Positions 51,768 to 59,931 of a stretch of 64,000 nt of DNA are shown here, piece by piece. Position 1 is the stretch's first letter; every line of letters starts with the position of its first letter. A program made the position numbers and the translations under genes. The notes beneath the pieces are model-generated. The model did no database searches. It was given only the letters and a program-made list of their open reading frames with translations, and was not told the origin of the DNA. Source of the DNA: Streptomyces albipurpureus (GTDB lineage Bacteria > Actinomycetota > Actinomycetes > Streptomycetales > Streptomycetaceae); assembly GCF_023701525.1 (NCBI RefSeq), contig NZ_JAMQAW010000002.1, positions 484,908 to 548,907 on the forward strand, written 5' to 3'.

Positions 51768-52970
51768 TCAGGTGCGGACTTCAAGAAGCGGGACGAGCTG
51801 CTCGGCGGGGGTCATCGAGCCGTGCATCCCCACCATCGCCGACTCGTGCGGCTCGTTGACGGATGCGGTGATCGCCACATCGTCACAGGCGGCGGCGACG
51901 ACATCGCCGATCCGACCCTCCACGCGCTCATCGACCGACGGCCCGAACCAGCCCGCGGCAATCGCCTCGGCGCGGCTCGCGACCCAGAAGCGCTCACCGA
52001 GCACCTCGCGCCAGACGGCGAGCACATCGGCCTCGGCGCCCTGAACGGCGTACACATGACGGGCCCGACCCTCGCCGCCGAGGAGGGCGACGCCGGCGCG
52101 CAGCTCCCAGTCCTCGTCGAAGTCGATGCGGGACTCTTCGTCGAACGGGATGTCGATCATGCCGTGGTCGGCCGTGACATAGAGAGCCGAGCGAGGCGGC
52201 AACTGCTCCGCGAGGCGCTGCACCAACCGGTCGACGTACATCAGTTGGCCCCGCCAGGCATCGGAGTCCATACCGAAGCGGTGCCCCTTGCCGTCCACCT
52301 CGCTGTAGTACGTGTAGATGAGCGAGCGATCCGCGGCGCCCAACTGCTCCGCCGCGAGGTCCATCCGTTCTTCGGCACTCAGCCGGCCGTGGAAGGTGCC
52401 ACCGCTGAGGGCGATCTCCGTGAGCGGGGTGTGCTCGAATATGGGAGACGAGACTTGGGCGGTGTGGATGCCGGCCTCATGGGCGCGCTGGAAGACCGTG
52501 GGGTACGGCTGCCAGGCGCTCGGGTCGGTGTACGGCTTCCAGCGGAGCTGGTTCATCAGCCGCCCGGTCGCGGGGTCCCGGACCATATAGCCCGGTAGGC
52601 CGTGGCGGCCAGGAGGAAGGCCGGTGCCCACGGAGGCGAGCGATGTCGCGGTGGTGGCGGGGAAACCCACGGTGACGGGGCGACCCGTACCACCGCGCGA
52701 GCTGGCGAGCAGCGAGGTGAGGTAGGGGGCCTCGTCGGGATGGTCCTTGATCTGCTGCCAGCCGAGCCCGTCGATCAGGAAGACGCAGTTGCGGTCGGCG
52801 GGGGCGAGCTCCCCGATGAGTCGGGTGAGGCCGGGGACGCCCTGGCCGGCGGCGAGGGTGGGCAGCAGATCGGCGACCGATCCCGAGCCGTACTCGGGAA
52901 CGGGCGCACTGCCCGGATCGAGCGGTGTGGGGTCATCCGGCCAGAGCGACGGGGGCGTGGGCTGGACCAT
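51768..52970 (-). CDS. Alkaline-phosphatase-superfamily nucleotide pyrophosphatase/phosphodiesterase
   Basis: This encodes 400 residues. The metal and nucleophile motifs are CVFLIDGLGW (first Asp) and VGFPATTATSLASVGTG, where Thr is the likely nucleophile; TYYSEVDGKGHRFG and YVTADHGMID supply the remaining metal ligands. This fits type I phosphodiesterase/nucleotide pyrophosphatase proteins. There is no signal peptide, so it is predicted to be cytoplasmic. Its start overlaps the DUF5998 stop (TGATG). Confidence 0.87.
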   Translation of the reverse strand: MVQPTPPSLWPDDPTPLDPGSAPVPEYGSGSVADLLPTLAAGQGVPGLTRLIGELAPADRNCVFLIDGLGWQQIKDHPDEAPYLTSLLASSRGGTGRPVTVGFPATTATSLASVGTGLPPGRHGLPGYMVRDPATGRLMNQLRWKPYTDPSAWQPYPTVFQRAHEAGIHTAQVSSPIFEHTPLTEIALSGGTFHGRLSAEERMDLAAEQLGAADRSLIYTYYSEVDGKGHRFGMDSDAWRGQLMYVDRLVQRLAEQLPPRSALYVTADHGMIDIPFDEESRIDFDEDWELRAGVALLGGEGRARHVYAVQGAEADVLAVWREVLGERFWVASRAEAIAAGWFGPSVDERVEGRIGDVVAAACDDVAITASVNEPHESAMVGMHGSMTPAEQLVPLLEVRT

Positions 52971-53581
52971 CAGCGGGTTGCGGCCGGACCGGAAGGGGAC
53001 ACGGTGGCGGCGGTCGCCATGGACAGGGCCTGGGCGAAGATCAGGGTCTGTCGGACGGTGTCGGGGCCGTCACCGGCCTCACTGACGCGCAGGCTCAGAT
53101 CGTCGGCGGTGGAGTTGCCGGTGTAGCCGTGATCGGCCTCGCAGTTGGGGTCGCCGCAGGCGGCGGGCTCCAGATCCAGCCGGGCGACCGCACCCCAGCC
53201 GATGGTGAGCACGACCTCGCGGGGCAGGGTGCCGGGTGTGTACGACTCGGGGTTGGCCACCACTCGGCTGACCACGACCGAGGAGATCCGGTCGAGCTTG
53301 ACCGACTCGGTGGAGGTGGTCGCATAGGGCGTCGGGGAGCTGGAGTCGGCGGTCTGCTCATCGGTGTGGCTGACGATGAAGCGATGGCTCGTGAGCACGA
53401 GGACGGTGACGTGGCGACGCACTTCGTTGGCGTCGAACGTGGTCTCCTGGTGCACCAGGTACGAACCGATCTGCTCGCCGCCGACGGCGGCCTCCACCGC
53501 CTCGGCCACGAGAGCCGGGTAGTAGCCGCTGCGCTCGATCGCCGCGCGCAGCCCCTGGGTCGTCGTACCGGTCTTCGCCAT
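52970..53581 (-). CDS. DUF5998-family conserved actinobacterial protein
   Basis: This encodes 203 residues from ATG53581. It contains GYYPALVAEAVEAAVGGEQI, ETTFDANEVRRHVTVLVLTS and a CGDPNCEADHGY motif that may bind a metal. The family is widely conserved in streptomycetes next to the phosphodiesterase-like gene, and its function is unknown. The coupling to the downstream gene suggests the two act together. Confidence 0.82.
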   Translation of the reverse strand: MAKTGTTTQGLRAAIERSGYYPALVAEAVEAAVGGEQIGSYLVHQETTFDANEVRRHVTVLVLTSHRFIVSHTDEQTADSSSPTPYATTSTESVKLDRISSVVVSRVVANPESYTPGTLPREVVLTIGWGAVARLDLEPAACGDPNCEADHGYTGNSTADDLSLRVSEAGDGPDTVRQTLIFAQALSMATAATVSPSGPAATR

Positions 53582-53627
53582 GTGGTCCATCCTACGGGGC
53601 CGGTGGGGGGTCAAGCGTTCAGTCCGC

Positions 53628-56582
53628 TCAGTAGCTCGGGAGTCGACGTGGGCCCAGGTCAGTGAAGGCGGCGGGTGGCGCAAGTCGTACGGTGGCGCCC
53701 AGTACGGAGAGTCCATGCTGAGCCACAACGACGGGTTCAAGACTGATTCCGACTACTTCTGGGTGGTCGTCGACCAAACGTGATACGCGCAACAGCAACT
53801 GTTCCAAAGCCGGGGTGTCCACCGGCGCGGAACCGCGCCAGCCAAAGAGGAGGGGAGCAGTCCGAATGTCCCTGATCAGCTCGGCGGCATCCCGATCCGT
53901 CACCGGGACCAGGCGGTGCGAGGTGTCGCCGAGGAGCTCGGATGCCGCACCCGCGAGCCCAAAGGAGAGGACGGCACCCACGGCAGGATCGATGACCGCC
54001 CGTACGACCGTGTCCACACCGCGGGGTGCCATCGCCTGGACGACCGGCTGAAGCTCGACCGGTTCACCCAAGAGCGCGGTCAGCTCCCCGTACGCCTGCC
54101 GCAACTGCGCCTCGTCCGCGAGATCCAGACGTACCCCACCGAGGTCGGGGCGGTGGCGCAGATGGGGAGCGGTGGTCTTGAGCGCCACCGGATATCCGAG
54201 CCGGGAAGCGGCGGCGACCGCCTCATCGGGACCGGGCGCGGGGAGGGCCGCTCGCACCTCGATGCCGTAGCGGGCGAGCAGCCGATGCCCCTCATCGGTC
54301 GGCAGGGTGCTCGCCCTGGCGTCCTCGGCACCGAGCAGCCGCTGGATCTGCGCGGCGGCCCCGCCCTCGTCGATGTCGTCGTAGGCCGGGACCTTGCCGG
54401 GCTCGGCGGACTGTCGACGCCACTGGGCGTAGGAGACGGCCTGGGAGAGCGCCCGAACGGCCCGCTCCGCCGCTGGATAGACGGGGATGCGCCGGCCGGG
54501 CGGGGTCGCGTCGGGAGGGCGGGTTCCCGGGGCGGGCGCCGCTTCGGTGGCCGGGTCTCGGTCAGCTCCGGCCACCGACCGGGGAGCCGCCGCCTCAGCG
54601 GCCGGTACATGGCGCTCGGAATCAGTCACCGCCGGGGTCGCTCCGGTACCCGCGGCGCTCCCCCCTTCGGGGTGGCCCTCCGCTGCGGCTGCGGTGCGTC
54701 GGGCCAGGGAGGCGGGGCGGGCCGCCGCCAGGGCCGCCGACAGACCGCCGAGCTCCACATGGACCACGGCGACGGGTTTCGCCGGGGCGGATTCCGCTGC
54801 CTCGCGCAGGGCCGCGGCCAGCACCTCGCTGTCACCGGGCTGGAGGTGGCCGCTGTCCCCCACCCAGGGAATCGCGTTCACCACCACGGCGTCGCAGCCC
54901 TCGTCCGACAGCGCCCTGGCGAGGGCCGCCCGGAAGTCGGCGGGGGTGGCCTCGGTGGTCAGATCGAGCGGCGGTAGCGGGCGCAGCCCCTCGGCCAGAC
55001 AGGCGTCGTAGGTCAGCAGACCCAGGGACTCGGAGTTGCCGAGGATCGCTGTGCGCGGGCCGGTGGGCAGCGGCTGGCCGGCGAGGAGCAGCCCGGCGTC
55101 AATGAGTTCGGTGACCGTGTCGACGCGGATCACCCCCGCCTGTTGCAGAAGCGCGCCGACGGCGGCATCGGGGATATGGGTGACCGGGACGGCATGTCCC
55201 GGCGGCTCGCTACCGCTGTGGCGCGCGCCCTTGACGACGACGACCGGCTTCACCGCGGCCGTGCGCCGGGCGAGCCTGGTGAACTTCCGGGGGTTGCCGA
55301 TCGATTCGAGGTACAGCAGGACCACATCGGTCTCGGGGTCCTCGTACCAGTACTGCAGGAAGTCGTTGCCGGACACATCGGCGCGGTTGCCGGAGGAGAT
55401 GAAGGTGGAGAGGCCGGCGCCGCGGCGGTGCAGTCCCGACAGCAGGGCGATCCCGATGGCACCGGACTGGGTGAAGAGGCCGATGCGGCCGGGGACCGGG
55501 GAGTGCGGGGCGAGCGAGGCGTTGAGGCGTACGCCATCGGCGGTGCTGATGATTCCGAAGGAGTTGGGGCCGATGATCCGCATTCCGTGGGAGCGTGCCT
55601 GCCGCACCAGTTCCCGCTGGCGCTCCCGGCCCTCGGGACCGCTCTCCGCGTACCCCGCGGACAGCACGACCAGCCCGCGAACCCCGCTCTCGCCGCAGTC
55701 GGCCACCACTTCCGGCACCCGCTCGGCGGGCACCGCGATGACCGCGAGGTCGACCGCCTCCCCCGTCTCGGCGGTGATCTCGCTGACGGAGCGGAACGCG
55801 GGCACCCCGTCGAGTTCACGCTGCCGCGGGGGGAACGAACTGTTCACCGCATAGGCGCGGCCGGTGTATCCGGAGCCGAGGACATTGCGCAGTACGGCCC
55901 GGCCAACGCCGCCGACCGCCCGTCCGGTGCCGATCACCACGACCGATTCGGGCGCGAGCAGCCGCTGTACGGAGCGGGCCTCCGCTCGGTGCTCACGTGC
56001 GCGCTGCACGGCCAGGGACTCAGCGGTCGGTTCCAGGTCGAGGGTCAGATGGACGGACCCTTCCTCAAAGCTGCGCTTCTGGGTGTAGCCGGCGTCCCGG
56101 AACACTTTGATCATCTTGTTGTTGGCCGGGAGCACCTCGGCCGCGAACCGACGGACACCGCGCTCCCGGGCCACCGCCGCGATGTGTTCGAGCAGGGCGG
56201 AGGCGACGCCGCGGCCCTGGTGGGCGTCCTGGACGAGGAAGGCGACTTCGGCCTCGTCGGCGGGGGCACTGGCGGGGCGTCCCGTCGCGTCGATGCGGTC
56301 ATAGCGGACGGTGGCGATGAACTCACCGCCGACCGTGACGGCGAGCCCCACCCGGTCCACGTAGTCGTGGTGGGTGAACCGGTGCACGTCCTTGGCCGAC
56401 AGCCGGGGATAGGGGGCGAAGAAGCGGTAGTACTTCGACTCGTCCGAGACCTGCTCGTAGAAGCTGACGAGACGGTCGGCATCCTCGGTGGTGATGGGTC
56501 TGATCCGCGCGGTGGCTCCATCGCGCAGCACCACATCCGCTTCCCAGTGATCGGGGTACGCGTGCTCCGGCCGGGTCTGCAT
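53628..56582 (-). CDS. PatA-type protein acyltransferase: N-terminal GNAT plus NDP-forming acyl-CoA ligase domains
   Basis: This encodes 984 residues. An N-terminal GNAT domain (about 1-180) has the acetyl-CoA loop QDAHQGRGVASALLEHI. The acyl-CoA synthetase (NDP-forming) region follows: CoA-binding (SVVVIGTGRAVGGVGRAVLR), ligase-CoA (RTAILGNSESLGLL) and a C-terminal ATP-grasp (RYGIEVRAALPAPGPDEAV). The active-site SHTG histidine motif of true ligases is not seen where expected (the segment reads HAVPVTHIPDA), so the ligase part is probably regulatory. An Ala/Pro-rich linker of ~70 residues lies near residues 630-700. From memory, Streptomyces lividans PatA has the same GNAT-first order and acetylates acyl-CoA synthetases on lysine. 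The substrate here is inferred. Confidence 0.85.
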   Translation of the reverse strand: MQTRPEHAYPDHWEADVVLRDGATARIRPITTEDADRLVSFYEQVSDESKYYRFFAPYPRLSAKDVHRFTHHDYVDRVGLAVTVGGEFIATVRYDRIDATGRPASAPADEAEVAFLVQDAHQGRGVASALLEHIAAVARERGVRRFAAEVLPANNKMIKVFRDAGYTQKRSFEEGSVHLTLDLEPTAESLAVQRAREHRAEARSVQRLLAPESVVVIGTGRAVGGVGRAVLRNVLGSGYTGRAYAVNSSFPPRQRELDGVPAFRSVSEITAETGEAVDLAVIAVPAERVPEVVADCGESGVRGLVVLSAGYAESGPEGRERQRELVRQARSHGMRIIGPNSFGIISTADGVRLNASLAPHSPVPGRIGLFTQSGAIGIALLSGLHRRGAGLSTFISSGNRADVSGNDFLQYWYEDPETDVVLLYLESIGNPRKFTRLARRTAAVKPVVVVKGARHSGSEPPGHAVPVTHIPDAAVGALLQQAGVIRVDTVTELIDAGLLLAGQPLPTGPRTAILGNSESLGLLTYDACLAEGLRPLPPLDLTTEATPADFRAALARALSDEGCDAVVVNAIPWVGDSGHLQPGDSEVLAAALREAAESAPAKPVAVVHVELGGLSAALAAARPASLARRTAAAAEGHPEGGSAAGTGATPAVTDSERHVPAAEAAAPRSVAGADRDPATEAAPAPGTRPPDATPPGRRIPVYPAAERAVRALSQAVSYAQWRRQSAEPGKVPAYDDIDEGGAAAQIQRLLGAEDARASTLPTDEGHRLLARYGIEVRAALPAPGPDEAVAAASRLGYPVALKTTAPHLRHRPDLGGVRLDLADEAQLRQAYGELTALLGEPVELQPVVQAMAPRGVDTVVRAVIDPAVGAVLSFGLAGAASELLGDTSHRLVPVTDRDAAELIRDIRTAPLLFGWRGSAPVDTPALEQLLLRVSRLVDDHPEVVGISLEPVVVAQHGLSVLGATVRLAPPAAFTDLGPRRLPSY

Positions 56583-56739
56583 AACGAAAGCCTAAAGCGC
56601 TGAGACGGATTGCGAGGGCTACCCGACGGGAGTGATGTGCCCCAGGGGAAAACAGTCGACACAAGGGGGGTCAATCGCCCCTTGGAAGGGGGCACGCCAC
56701 GCCACGGTCTGACGGCCTTGGCGGGGGGCATCATGAGAG

Positions 56740-56755
56740 ACTGGTCTAGACAACC
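56740..56755. promoter_or_regulatory. dre-like DasR operator before ptsH
   Basis: ACTGGTCTAGACAACC matches the dre consensus ACTGGTCTAGACCAGT at 13 of 16 positions, including the full TGGTCTAGAC core, 22 nt before the HPr start. DasR control of ptsH by N-acetylglucosamine is established in streptomycetes. Confidence 0.75.
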
Positions 56756-56777
56756 GTTGAACCTGAAGGGCAACACC

Positions 56778-57059
56778 ATGGCTGAGCGCCGCGTCAACGT
56801 CGGCTGGGCCGAGGGCCTTCACGCCCGCCCCGCCTCCATCTTCGTCCGCGCCGCCACGGCCTCCGGCGTCCCGGTGACGATTGCCAAGGCAGACGGCACT
56901 CCGGTCAATGCCGCCTCCATGCTCGCCGTCCTCGGTCTGGGCGCGCAGGGCGGCGAGGAGATCGTGCTCGCCTCCGACGCGCCGGGCGCGGAGGAGGCCC
57001 TCGACCGGCTGGGCAAGCTGGTGGCCGAGGGCCTGGACGAGCTCCCCGAGACGGTCTGA
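56778..57059 (+). CDS. ptsH: Phosphocarrier protein HPr of the sugar phosphotransferase system
   Basis: This encodes 93 residues from ATG56778, 9 nt after GAAGGG. The phosphoacceptor His15 lies in WAEGLHARPAS, and the regulatory-serine region reads NAASMLAVLGLGAQGG with S47 at the site of Ser46. HPr passes phosphate from Enzyme I to sugar-specific EIIA proteins such as that for N-acetylglucosamine. It is monocistronic, with a dre site upstream and a strong hairpin downstream. Confidence 0.95.
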   Translation: MAERRVNVGWAEGLHARPASIFVRAATASGVPVTIAKADGTPVNAASMLAVLGLGAQGGEEIVLASDAPGAEEALDRLGKLVAEGLDELPETV

Positions 57060-57078
57060 CCCCTTCAGGGCTCCAGCG

Positions 57079-57122
57079 CAGAAGGCCGCGGTATCCCGGT
57101 TCCGGGATACCGCGGCCTTCTG
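57079..57122. terminator. Very long perfect hairpin after ptsH
   Basis: A 21-bp perfect stem (57079-57099 with 57102-57122, beginning CAGAAGGCCGCGG) closes over only two unpaired bases, 20 nt after the HPr stop. It lies between convergent ptsH and M23 genes. Confidence 0.9.
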
Positions 57123-57235
57123 TCACTTCCGCTGTGCGCACCGGCCCGACAGGGCCCTTCCGGCGACTCCGGTGGGGCACCGCATTGGAGGGCCCACACC
57201 GGCCGTGCCCGCATCGGATTCCCGACCGGGAGCGC

Positions 57236-58102
57236 TCAGACCTTCACGCCGTGGGCACGCAGATAGGCGAGCGGGTTGACGTCCGACCCGTAGTCGGCAC
57301 CCGTACGGGCCTCGAAGTGCAGATGCGCCCCCGACGAGTTCCCCGTCGATCCCGCGCGACCCAGCTGGTCCCCCGGCATCATGCGCTGCCCGACGGAGAC
57401 GCTGAGGGACGACAGGTGCCCGTACTGGGTGTACGAACCGTCATTCATCTTCAGGACGACGTTGTAGCCGTACGCCCCGCCCCAGCCCGCTTCGACGACC
57501 GTGCCCGCGCCCACGGCCACCACCGGGGTGCCGGTGGAGGCGCGGAAGTCAATGCCGGTGTGGCTGCCGGAGGACCACTGCCCGCCACCCGCCCGGTAGT
57601 CCGTGGTGACATGGGTTCCGACGACGGGAAGCCGGTAGGCGTTCAGACGCTGACGCTCGGCCTCGCGGTCGGCGCGCTCCTTGGCCTCGCGGATCTCCTG
57701 GGCGCGGGCCTCGGCCTTGCGCCTGGCCTCCGCGGCCGCTTCCATCCGGGCGAGCGCTTCGCGCTTTTGGATGACGGCCTGATCGGCGACCTCGTCGGAG
57801 AGCGAGTGGGCGGCGAGCATCTGCGTCGTCCCGGTGTGCTGCATCCTCATCTCCTGGACCGCGGAGCTGGCCGTCGCGGAGTCCAGCGCTACGGGGATGG
57901 CACCCATGGGGACGGTGTCGGGGGTCTCAATGGCCGAGTCGGCCTCAGTGGCGGGGGTTCCACCGCCGGCGGCGAAGGCGGGACCGGCGAGGGTGCCGAC
58001 GACTCCGCTGGTGGCCAGGGCCGCGGCGGAGGCTATACCCGCACTCGTACGCGTCTTACGGCCCGGAGCACGGTGTCTGCCGGTAGGACGAGCAAGCGCC
58101 AT
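57236..58102 (-). CDS. Secreted M23-family (LytM-type) cell-wall endopeptidase
   Basis: This encodes 288 residues. A long Arg-rich signal peptide (about 1-44, ending PAFA) is followed by a charged coiled coil (about 112-152, Ala/Glu/Arg-rich). The M23 domain carries zinc ligands H181 and D185 (SHTGIDF) and H260-L-H262 (GAHLHFEA). It should cut peptidoglycan cross-bridges at the cell surface. The gene sits behind a c-di-AMP riboswitch, a known arrangement for actinobacterial wall hydrolases, tying expression to second-messenger level. Confidence 0.9.
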   Translation of the reverse strand: MALARPTGRHRAPGRKTRTSAGIASAAALATSGVVGTLAGPAFAAGGGTPATEADSAIETPDTVPMGAIPVALDSATASSAVQEMRMQHTGTTQMLAAHSLSDEVADQAVIQKREALARMEAAAEARRKAEARAQEIREAKERADREAERQRLNAYRLPVVGTHVTTDYRAGGGQWSSGSHTGIDFRASTGTPVVAVGAGTVVEAGWGGAYGYNVVLKMNDGSYTQYGHLSSLSVSVGQRMMPGDQLGRAGSTGNSSGAHLHFEARTGADYGSDVNPLAYLRAHGVKV

Positions 58103-58127
58103 GGAGAGGCTGGTCCTTTCCTTCCTT

Positions 58128-58268
58128 CTCGCCTACCGGGTTAGCTGACGGGTTCGGAGCAGGAAGGTCTCCTACGAATCCCTCCGCGCATGGCGGCGAA
58201 GGCACCCGATTCACCCCAAGGGACCTGGGTCCCCGGCTCCCCAGGCTCGCACCTGACTGGGACTCGGC
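58128..58268 (-). ncRNA. Cyclic di-AMP (ydaO/yuaA-type) riboswitch upstream of the M23 peptidase
   Basis: Read on the minus strand, the leader contains the conserved blocks CCGGGGACCCA, TTGGGGTGAAT, CCTTCCTGCTCCGAACCCG and TCAGCTAACCCGGTAGGCG, in the order of the actinobacterial ydaO class. The aptamer ends about 25 nt before the start codon. In streptomycetes this class represses wall-hydrolase genes when c-di-AMP is high. Boundaries are approximate. Confidence 0.87.
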
Positions 58269-58533
58269 GATGACTGTCCGTGCCGCGGATGCGGCGTACT
58301 GCCCGCGAACAGCCGGACTGACGCTAAGCGGCCGGGCCGCCGCTCGCCAAACAGACCGGCATTTTTGTTGCCCACGCCACAGGCGAGATAGGCAACTTCC
58401 CCCCAAAGCGGACATTTTGCGGAGGGGTTGGAGGTTGCCGAGCACCCTCGCTGCCAACACGACAGGGCCCCGACAGCACTTGCCCGCCGAGGCCCTGCTG
58501 AGCTTGCGCCGCTATCCGGTCACGGAGCGTCAA

Positions 58534-59931
58534 TCAGCCCGAGACAACCGTCACTTCCCCGATGCCCAGAGCCCTCACCGGCTCCTCGATCTGGGCGGCG
58601 TCACCGACGAGCACCGTGACCAGCCGGCCCTCCGGGAAGGCGTTGACCACCGCGGCCGTCGCCTCCACCGTGCCGGTCTCGGCGAGCCGTACGTACAACT
58701 GGGCCTGGTAGTCGTCGGGGAGATGCTGCTCGACCTGATCGGCCAGGGTGCCCGCCACCGACGCCGCCGTCTCGTACTTCAGCGGCGCGACACCGACCAG
58801 GTTCTGTACGGCGACATCGCGCTCGGCGTCGGTCAGCCCGTCGGCCGCAAGGGTGCGCAGCACCTTCCAGAGGTCATCGAGCGCGGGCCCGGTGTTCGGC
58901 GTGTCCACCGATCCGCTGATGCCCAGCAGGGAAGCGCCCGCGCCGTCGGCGGCCGACCGCAGGACCTGCCCGAACGCCCGCACCCCGTAGGTGTAGCCCT
59001 TCTCCTCGCGCAGCACCCGGTCCAGGCGGGAGGTGAGGGTGCCGCCGAGGCAGTACGTCCCGAGCACCTGCGCCGGCCAGACGCGGTCGTGTCGGTCCGC
59101 GCCGACCCGACCGATCAGCAACTGGGTCTGCACCGCGCCGGGGCGGTCCACGATGACGACACGGCCGCTGTCATCACCGCTGATGGCGGGCACGGGACGG
59201 GGTGCGCCGCTGTCGCCCGACCAGTCGCCGAGGGTCTCGGCGAGCACCGCGTCGACATCGACGCCGGCGAGGTCGCCGACGACCACCGCGGTGGCGGTGG
59301 CGGGCCGGACATGGGCCTCGAAGAAGGCCCGTACGGCGGCGGAGTCGATCCGCGAGACCGTCTCCTCGGTGCCGAGGCGGGGGCGGGAGATGCGCAGCTC
59401 GGCCGGGAAGAGCTGCTTGTAGAGCTCCTTGGCGGCGCGGCGGCCGGGATTGGCCATCTCATGCGGGATCTCGTCGAGCCGGTTGCGCACCAGCCGCTCG
59501 ATCTCGCTGTCCGCGAAGGCCGGGGCGCGCAGGGCCTCGGCGAGCAGCCCCAGGGCCTTCAGCAGCCGCGAGACGGGCACTTCCAGGGAGACCCGGACGC
59601 CGGCGTGGTCGGCGTGGGCGTCCAGGGTGGCACCGCAGCGCTCCAACTCGGCCGCGAACTCCTCGGCCGAACGCTTGTCGGTGCCCTCGGAGAGGGCGCG
59701 CGCCATGATCGTGGCGACACCGTCCAACCCCTCGGGCTCGGTGTCCAGGGGAGCGTCGAGGGAGACCTCGACCGCCACCACCTGCTGGCCTGGACGGTGA
59801 CAGCGCAGCACGGTCAGGCCGTTGGGCAGGGTGCCGCGGTCGGGGGCGGGGAAGGCCCAGGGCTGGGCCTCGCCGGGCTGGGGCTGCGGGTGGAACTCCA
59901 TGGTGGTCAGCGGCTCCGCTGCGTCGGTCAC
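58534..59931 (-). CDS. M16-family peptidase-like protein, subunit without catalytic motif
   Basis: This encodes 465 residues, starting in an ATGA overlap with the partner gene. The insulinase fold is visible (RGTLPNGLTVLRCHRPGQQV; YCLGGTLTSRLDRVLREEKG; YTYGVRAFG), but the HxxEH zinc motif is absent; the corresponding helix reads GVATIMARALSEG. In two-subunit M16B peptidases the non-catalytic partner completes the chamber and supplies the RxxxGxxY motif (REEKGYTYG), which is present here. It should act only with the upstream gene product. Confidence 0.88.
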   Translation of the reverse strand: MTDAAEPLTTMEFHPQPQPGEAQPWAFPAPDRGTLPNGLTVLRCHRPGQQVVAVEVSLDAPLDTEPEGLDGVATIMARALSEGTDKRSAEEFAAELERCGATLDAHADHAGVRVSLEVPVSRLLKALGLLAEALRAPAFADSEIERLVRNRLDEIPHEMANPGRRAAKELYKQLFPAELRISRPRLGTEETVSRIDSAAVRAFFEAHVRPATATAVVVGDLAGVDVDAVLAETLGDWSGDSGAPRPVPAISGDDSGRVVIVDRPGAVQTQLLIGRVGADRHDRVWPAQVLGTYCLGGTLTSRLDRVLREEKGYTYGVRAFGQVLRSAADGAGASLLGISGSVDTPNTGPALDDLWKVLRTLAADGLTDAERDVAVQNLVGVAPLKYETAASVAGTLADQVEQHLPDDYQAQLYVRLAETGTVEATAAVVNAFPEGRLVTVLVGDAAQIEEPVRALGIGEVTVVSG

